Assembly (NCBI GenBank): GCA_038373885.1
Contig: JAWZYV010019487.1
Coordinates: 434,001-498,000 of the forward strand
Source: Cheiracanthium punctorium
Lineage: Eukaryota; Arthropoda; Arachnida; Araneae; Cheiracanthiidae
DNA: 64,000 nucleotides
Direction: 5' to 3'
The notes beneath the pieces were generated by a model. It did no database searches, had not been told where the DNA came from, and saw only the letters and a program-made list of their open reading frames with translations. The position numbers and the translations under genes were made by a program. Positions 52,301-61,300 of this stretch are shown here, in pieces. How positions within the stretch are numbered: the stretch's first letter is position 1; each line of letters opens with the position of its first letter.

Positions 52301-55300
52301 GAAATTCTTTTTAAAAATTCCCAAAAATCGGCAAAATATATTACATAGTCAAAACAAACTGTTTTCGAAAGAAAATTTTCTCCTCTATCCGATGATGCAA
52401 ATATCGTTTTATTGCGCGTGCAAGGACCGGCGTTATTACGTATTATGCAAGAAAAATCGCTAAAAATCGGACAAAACATAAAATAAAACATTTTCTTATT
52501 CGAATTTCGGGAAAATCGCTCCGAGGCGTCTTCAGATCTGTCCCAGTGAAGCCGTATGCAAAATTCGGTAGATCTGCGACCAACCGTCCCGTCGCAATGC
52601 GATCGAGAGACGCGCGCAAGAACATCGGTGTGGTCACAAACCTACCTACCTACATAGCTACATACAATGTTTACTCTCGGATTTTATTATATATACTAGC
52701 TGCGTACCCGTTCACCGCACGGTAGGGAACAAAACTTTTTCTTACATGTATAATTCGAATTGATTCCAGTAATGTAGAATCTAAAAATAAACAAAATGAT
52801 TTGACTCTTGGCGTAAAGTTACTCGTTATTCGTAAAGTTAGTATAAATACTGATTTGAGAACATTGTTAATATTATGAAACAAAAAACTATGTCGATGTC
52901 ATTGGCGATCAGAAAAAGAAAAGCGTGACGGTTCCTAAAAATTTCTAACTTTCAAATTGTCTCATTTCTACATCGTACTCTTTTTTAGATTTAAGTTATA
53001 CCATTAATACCTTAGATACTACATGATGTGAAGAACCGTTTCATTTTATAATTAAATAGTTGTGTGTACCCGCTCTTCGCAAGGAAAGAAGAGAAAATTT
53101 TCCTAAAATGTGACCATAACTACTTGTGACAAAACAGAATCTCCAAGAAAACAAAAAGTTCAGGTACAGAATTTTCTGTTGAAATTACCGTGGGATGTAT
53201 TAACGCAACGTAGAATTATTTAATGTTTAGTTAGTGATGAAAGATGGCTGTTGAAAAACGAAAAGAAACGAATAGTTTCACGAAATATTTATTAACGCGG
53301 TATATTGTGCTTTGATCAATATTGCCCTAGCATATCTAATAACTATTACTTATAGTATCCTTTACTGATACCAATATATTTTCGTTTTTCCATCTTTAAT
53401 GTTTAAAGAAACGGTTTAAGTTATTTGCCACTTATGTAGTTTTTTATTCTTTGGTGATTCTTTGCAATTTACGCATTAGTATAAACGATAATCATTTCAC
53501 TTTCTGGCTGCCATTAAAACAGCTCTCCATACATTTTTATGCATAATTCTTGTCAGATTGGCGTATTTAGCACGTAAAATATTTCCTGCGATTCGAAAAC
53601 GTGCCCCGTTTAAAAATTATATCGAAAATAATGCTGGATAATTCATCGTTGAAAAACAGCATTCAAATCTTTTTCTGGCAACGTAATATAAAATAGAGAA
53701 TAATTTCGTGCGTGGCCTATGTTTTGTTTGTGAGCCCGTTATTTTGATTGACTTTCGAAAGGAGTTTGAATCTCGTTAGATCAAAATGACGTAGCTTTCA
53801 CATGTGGAAACTCAGTTATTTTAAAGTCATTTTATTTATGTTTTTCGAATGGCAATTTTATTCATTGTTACTGTTTCTGAGACAACCATAGCGGAAGATA
53901 TACCGAAATCTTGAAACAGCTTTTATTGAATTCAAAATCCTTCTTTACATAAAAATTCGTAAAAAATCTCCTAATTTATATTTTTCTTCCGTTCTTCTTT
54001 TAAAAGTGGGCGAAATATATGCTTCGTCTTTTGCCGAAATATAAAAAAGTTATGACAGATACAATGAAAGATGCAACAGTTTTAAAATTATTTTAACGCA
54101 AACGTCGTCAAAAGAGAAATTCTTTTAAAAATTCCCAAAAATCGGCAAAATATGTTACATAGTCAAAACAAACTGTTTTCGAAAGAAAATTTTCTCCTCT
54201 ATCCGATGATGCAAATATCGTTTTATTGCGAGTGCAACGACCGGCGTTATTACGTATTATGCAAGAAAAATCGCCAAAAATCGGACAAAATAAAATATAA
54301 AACATTTTCTAATTCGAATTTCGGAAAAATCGCTCCGAGGCGTCTTAGGATCTGTCCCAGTGAAGCCGTATGTAAAATTCGGTAGGTCTGCGACCAACCG
54401 TCTCGGCGCAATGCGACCGAGAGACGCGCGCAAGAACATCGGTGGCCACAAACCTACCTACATAGCTACATACAATGTTTACTCTCGGATTTTATTATAT
54501 ACTAGCTGAAGTACCCGTTCTTCGCACAGGAATGAATGGACTTTTTGATATCACGATTTGTGGTGATTACAATTTATTGTAATAAAGAGATATAGCAAAA
54601 TGGATATCGCTTTATATTGTGTTCAATAACCATGCATACCGAATTTCAAGGCAATCGTTTGTACGGTGCAGAAGGTCATGCGGCGTAGCGCAATCTAGTG
54701 GCGAGTTTTAGCAAAACGGATACGGCTGAAATATTCTTCGCATTCAGATATCGATGAATACTAAATTTCAGGACGATCGGCTGGACAGCCCTGTGAAGTT
54801 CATGTGTTGACGCGACATCTAGTGGCAAATTATATCGGAAAATGGATAGCGCCAAACTCTTCCCCGTGTTCAAATATCTATGTATACCTATTTTCATAGC
54901 GATCAGTTGCACAGTCAAGAAGTGATGCACTGCAGCGCGATCTAGTGGTTAATTAAAGTAATGATTTGCTACAGTGCCGTCAAGTGGCGAGTTATAGCAA
55001 AATGGATAACGCGAAAATATTCTCATTGTTCAAATAGCTATGTATACTGATTTTCATAGCGACCGTTTGAATGGTCAAGAATTTGGCCTGCTGCAGCGTC
55101 ATCTAGTGGCGAGTTAAAATAATAATGCATTGCAGTGCCATCTAGTGGTGAGTAACATCAAAAGGAACACAGTTAGAAAAGATTCTTCGTGCTGAAATGT
55201 GGAAGTATAAGAAATTTTATGCCGTTCGGTCGAACGGTATAGAAGTTGATGCGTTGCAGCGCCATTTAGCGGCAAGTTACAGCAAAATGGATAGTGAAAA

Positions 55301-58300
55301 ATATTCTCCGTGTTCTAATATCCGCGTGTACCAAATTTCATCGAAATCGGTTGGACGGTATTCGCATAGTAAACGGCTAAACGGAATAGAATTCGACGTT
55401 CTGCTGCGCCACCTTGTGGCAAGTTAGAGGAAAACGGATAGCATAAAAAGCTTCTCAATGATAAAAGACTTAGGTGAACCAAATTTCATTGTGCAACGGT
55501 GCTAGAGTTTTTCAACCTCATACACACATACCAACATTCATTTTTATCGATAACCAGTGTCATTATATATCCCAGTCTCAAATAAAATCCAGTTTCAGTT
55601 TCAAATCTAAGCCTCGCCAAAGTGCCAACATACGCCATTGTGCAAGCGTTTTTTCAGGAAATCATTCGAAGCATTGACTTAGCAGCAATCAATATGGGAA
55701 ATGGTTCGACCGCGAAAAAGTAAAGCAAGCCTTTATTTCAAAAGTGGAATCCCTTAATACAGCCGAAAATTTTAAAATTATCAACTATAACGTGTTTTAT
55801 TCATCGTTACTCCAATGTAGTAAATGAGAAGATTTCAATTTTCTGAAATTTGGCGGAATTCCCCCAACTTAAATCAATGTACTCATTTGGCGAGAATTCT
55901 GGAGATAGATCGCTTGAAATCCCTTAACAACTGCATTATTTCTTCACGGATCATTAAAATTTAACGCTGTATTCTAATAAAACCTTTACACTTGTTTTCA
56001 AAAATGTATTTCCTTAAGCTCTCAATAAATTGCGCCAAGCCGAAATCTGTGCAAACCGCTAGAACTCACTTTCTAAAAATCGGCATTTGAGCCATTTTAT
56101 TTTTTCGCCAAACTAAAAAAAATTACCTATTAGCCTCGGAAATTTTCAATTCTTATTGTTTTGCGTATAAAACATTTCATTCCTGCTCCGATTTCCCATG
56201 CACACGATATTATAATTTAAAAAAAAATAACCTTACGAATATAAACTAACAAAAAAAAATCATTATTATTCTTTTATTTTTACTTTGAGAATTTAAAACA
56301 TCTTATTCGGCAAAATCGCCACACATGGCAACCACGATCCTTATTTCACACATTTTTCACTACAGGGGTTACAATTACGGAAAGCTTTTTGCGTGGAGAG
56401 CATAAAAAATCTCTTAAATTCCGGGAACGGGTGGACTTTCAAAGTTTTAAAGTGGACTATGATTTATTCTGTATTATTTTACATATCTGTGCAAAATTTC
56501 AGGCTGATATGTCCATTTTTGTGGATTTGTATACAACTCAAATCCACAAACAAACAAACAAACAAACAAATAAACAAACAAACAAACAAACAGAATTTCA
56601 TTTTTATTTATAAGATAAGATAAGTATACCTTCCCTGCTCTGTATTAGTCCATAAATCCTGCCAGGTATTGATTATTTATTCGTATAATGTTTCGTGAGA
56701 GGTGATGCAATACAACCTTAAGAATACTTAGAGCAAAAAAACTCGGATGAGGTTAAAAAGCGTATTTTTTTTGTGCGTGTGTGTGTGATTTTCTGCAGTG
56801 TGACATGACGTGAAAAAACGATCTGAGAAAGAGAAAAATAACGTATAATGCTATACCTTTATTTGAGATGTTTAAACTTCTCACCGTCCGTAGAAATACA
56901 CATTTGGATCCACGTCTAAACGTCAAGTTGCACACGTTGCAACACAGAGCGTGATACATTGGCAGAAGTACCCAAAATGCGCCGTTTAAGGTCTGCAAAT
57001 TTCGTGGAGAGGTCGTATACACCTGCTGTTTCAGGTGTAACCACAAGGAAAAGTCGAGTGGTGTCAGATCATGCAAAAGTGGAGGGTATTCTTCGAAACC
57101 ATCATACCCAATTGTTTGGCCTCGGGATTTGAACCACGGTCGTTTTTATTGCGGATCACAAGTGATATCAGTGTGCCACATCACCGTATCATGTTTTGTC
57201 CGAAAGATAATCATTCTTCAAGTTCAAGTTTAGTGACGTCACAGTGTATTAAATCACGAAAAAAATACAGCGCTTTAACCATTCTATTCTTCGCATTGAT
57301 GTCCATGGAGTGTTTTTTTGTACTAAATCAATAATGCTCTTCAACTTTGTAAATCACTTTTTTTTCATTATTTCGTTCTGTTTTCGGGATAGGAATGCTA
57401 TCTCCGCAGTTTTCCACCAAGTAGCGTAATAGGAAGTTTCATTCAGTAGGACGTGGCTACTTTACCACACCTAGATACAACTTTTATGATTAAGTAGCCA
57501 TTCCGGAGTTAAGAGGGAGGCTATGAACTTCAATGGGCATACTGTATATGGCGAATTCGCTCGAATTACTTTACACATAATGAAATTCCTGTTTATTGGG
57601 AGCTGAAACTAATTTCGTGAATCTTGAAATAAGAATTATGAAAATTAAAAAATATATTTCAGTTATTATGAAAAAAAAAAAAAAATCTTGGGAAGCTGCT
57701 TCAGATCCAGTTTTAGTTTACGCGGTGTGAAACTGAAAAATCTGGGGGAGAAATATTACCTGTCTCCCTTTCGCCATTGCTGTCTACTTGGTTCCACCCT
57801 AAAGCTGCTGTTGCGTCTAATATTGGCTGTTTCAATTCCGACTGATAGTTAGGCTTCTCTTCAGTTACTGGACCACCTTCTCTGTGATAGCCTGCGAATA
57901 TTTTTAAGAGAGTGCAGTTATCGACCTTTTAATGGAAGAAAAGGAAACTGTAAATATAGGGGCTAGCTTACATAGACAATACTTCAAAACGTTTTAAAAC
58001 AACAATTTTAAATCGTCTAAAAGCTTAAATTTACTTACTATGCGTGTACAGCATTTCTTATAGGTACAAGCAGTTTCGTTCTAGCCTTTTTGCTTCCACA
58101 GGCAAAACCAAAAAATGCTGAAGTCCCTTAACCCTTTCAGGCGCAACCCTTTCCCAATACTGCACAAAGGGCAGCCGTTGCCATCGCTCGACTTAACTAC
58201 CAGCAAGATGGCGGACGATCGAAATGTTCCAGCCGGCACAGCCAGAACGTCAAAAAAGGGTCTCTAGATCTGTGGCACGCGATGAACGTTTCGATCGTCT

Positions 58301-61300
58301 GCCATCTTGCTGATAGTTAAGTCGAGTGATGGCAACGGCTGCCCTTTTTTCAGCATTGGGCAATCTATCCAGCTGTTCTCGCAATCTTCCATTTTTCAGC
58401 AGATGTCAGTGCTGTTAAAAATAATCGTGACCATTTTTTTACGGGAAATGACGTCCTAAAAAGCAAAGGATTCTCGAGGAGCTATGTCATTATTTTTATA
58501 GAAATCAAATCTATTCTTCGTGATTGGCAACAATAAAAACGTCAGAGTTTGGTGTTCCCAGAGCGGGAACACTGCGCGTTAAAGGATTAAAATTCAATTA
58601 AATTTCAAAATTTTCTACTTCGGGTAGTTTTGAAACTCTTAATATTGTTACTGCAGTAAGTTGACTGCCAAAGCCACCGTCTGCCCAGGCAGTAAGTGAA
58701 CTCGTTAAAAATTTGGCCGAGTATCTATTTTATAGGCTCGTCCTCGATAGTTTTCTTTCGGCACATGCATAACTTTGCAGAAAGAAACGTTTTCCAAGCA
58801 CGGGATTTATTCTGCCCTCCAAACGTTGGTAAAATGTTCTAACAAAAATCAAATTCGAATTCTCGTTTAGAAAAGTGTATCGTTTCTAAAGTGTTATTAT
58901 ACAAGGGGCATAAATTAAACTTTAGGGTCTCATTTTTACTTTCCGAACATGTAAGATTTAAGGAAAGCATTGTAATCATTGAAAAATTCGACTTTGAGAT
59001 TTTGGTGTATTTACTCGTTTTGAGGTCTTCTAAATTCATTTATGCTATTTCTACGAAATGTGTGTGTGTGTGCGCGTGAGTGAATACGATAGCTCTTAAA
59101 CGGTGCATTCGATTGAACACAAATTTAATATATATATAAACAACCATCGGAAGACCGGTATTGATTTTCGTGTGCATAGGACTTATAGTTTTTTTACAGG
59201 GCTACGAAAAAGATTTCTTTCACATTATGGCAAAGGGACGGAAATTTTTTAAAATGCGCTATCGTCTGAACCAGGTATGGGATGTTAGCAAAGTTGGGGG
59301 CCGTACAATTGGATTTATATGGGATTTTGATTGGTTTATATGGGGTTTTGATATGTTCTGCCGGCGGAATCAAAAGCCGAGGCGAGTTACATCCGGCCCG
59401 CGGGCCGTAGGTTGCCCATATGTGGTCTCAATGGTGCATTCGATTGAGCACAAATTGGGCTTGTATATAAATGGTCACACGGTCACACAATCTGCATAGA
59501 TTTTGGTGGGTCTAGAGTTGATAGTTTGTTCATGGAATTGCTAACAATAATTCTGATACATTACGGCCTATGAACGCAAATCATTTAAACTGAGCTAGTG
59601 TCTAAATGGTGCATTCGCAGAAGTTCAAATTGGGCATGTATATTATAGGTCACCGTCACACAACATGTATAGATTTTGCTGTGTATAGGACTTACAGTAT
59701 TTTGACAGAGCAACAAACGAGTGTTGTTTTATATTATGGCCTATAGACAGAAATTCCTGAAAGTGCGCTGGTGTCTATACGGTGCATTCGATTGCACTCA
59801 AATTGGATATGTATATAATGGGTCATGGTCTCATGACCTGCATAGATTTTGGTGTGTGTAGAGCTGATAATTTGTTAACAGACTTGCAGAAAGTAATTCA
59901 TATATATTGCGGCCTGAGGACACAAATCATTTAAAGCGTCAGCTAATGTCTAAATGGTGCATACGATGGACATCAAAATAGGTACGCATATTATTGGTCA
60001 CTGTCTCACATACTGCATAAATTTTAGGGGGCATGTGCCCTACAATTTTTTACAGGGCTACAAAAAAGCATTCTTACACTTTGCGGCCTATGCGCTCAAA
60101 TCATTTTAAGTGCACTAGTGCCTGAACACTAGATACGATTCAGTTGCATGAAATTTATTTATACGCTTGGTAAATATCAAATGTTCGGAAAGTCGAGTAG
60201 AATCACTCCAGATTTTTTAGATTCTTACCTGGATCGAGCTGATCAATATTCCGGTTATCCTCCAGTTTCAAGAAATAAGGGAAGACGTCTTTATAGCTCC
60301 AGCCGGTTGCTCCATCAGCTGCCCAATCATCGTAGTTTTGCTTGTTGCCCCTTGTATAGAGCATGGCGTTGATAACGCTGGAACCTCCTAGTACTTTACC
60401 GCCGTGGATTGGGACTTGCTGTAAGAGTTTTAAGCCAATACTAGTATACAATATAAAGTTTGCATGTCTTATAAAAGAAAGAAAATATAACTGATGTTAA
60501 ATGATTAAAACTGAAAAAGAACTTTGTAAATAGCACACATAAATGCAAAATAAAACAGTACAGAAAGTGTTTCGGGTTTATATTTTTATATATATAAAGT
60601 GCTCCTGCTCAAGTCCGTTGTCACCCCAATAATTTCTGAACGGCAAGAGCTATAATCATAAAAGTGAGTCTAGGTATTGTAAAGTTGGCATTCGCTACGC
60701 AAGAAAGCCACCTGGTGGCTAAATTTTGAGTTAGCGTTCTTATCACATAAACGGTTCGAGATACGAGAAAAAAGTAAAGTACAAAGTTGTTGAACATCAC
60801 CGATTTACTAAGAGAAGACATCTTGTGTGCACTAATGTTGAAAACAAAACATAAAATCCAAGGGCTAAAAACGTGTTCCTTATACTTGCGCCAGCCTACC
60901 AAGAGCCACGCTGTATAATAAATGTTGCTGCGGAAATTGCAGACCAGATTCCAGATGTGTATTTTGCGGACGGGAAACTCTTTGAGCATGAAAGATAAAT
61001 GAGCCTATATTATCCGGTAAGTGCAGTTTTGGTAAACTTCACTATAAAAATGTCATTAGGAAGCCATAAATTATGCCTTCCTTTCGTAACATTATCGTGT
61101 CCATTGTTGAGCACAGTGATGTGCGCAAGGTATCTTTTCTTAGTAAATCGATGATGCTGAACATCTTCGTATCTGACATTTTTTCCCATTTTCGAGATGA
61201 GAAAGCTAACTCATAATTTAGATGCCAGGTATTCCCAGGTATTCCCACTGCCCGTTAAAGGGTTAAGAAATTATTGGAGTAACAACTGACTTTAACGGCG

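Larger units (their letters stand above)
54502..56615 (-). mobile_element. Helitron-like unit 3 with internal mini-satellite
   Basis: On the minus strand it starts TCTTATAAATAAAAATG, close to the 5' tip of the Helitron at 8784-11309, and ends in CTAG at 54502-54505, followed directly by unit 2. Its inner sequence differs from units 1 and 2; 56040-56385 matches 8395-8765. The hairpin at its 3' end is altered (GAAG..CTTC). No helicase is coded. Confidence 0.55.

Noticed and set aside
60621..60989. 122-codon minus-strand open frame as a gene
   Set aside because: It overlaps a fragment of the Pol III box repeat and shows no known domain.
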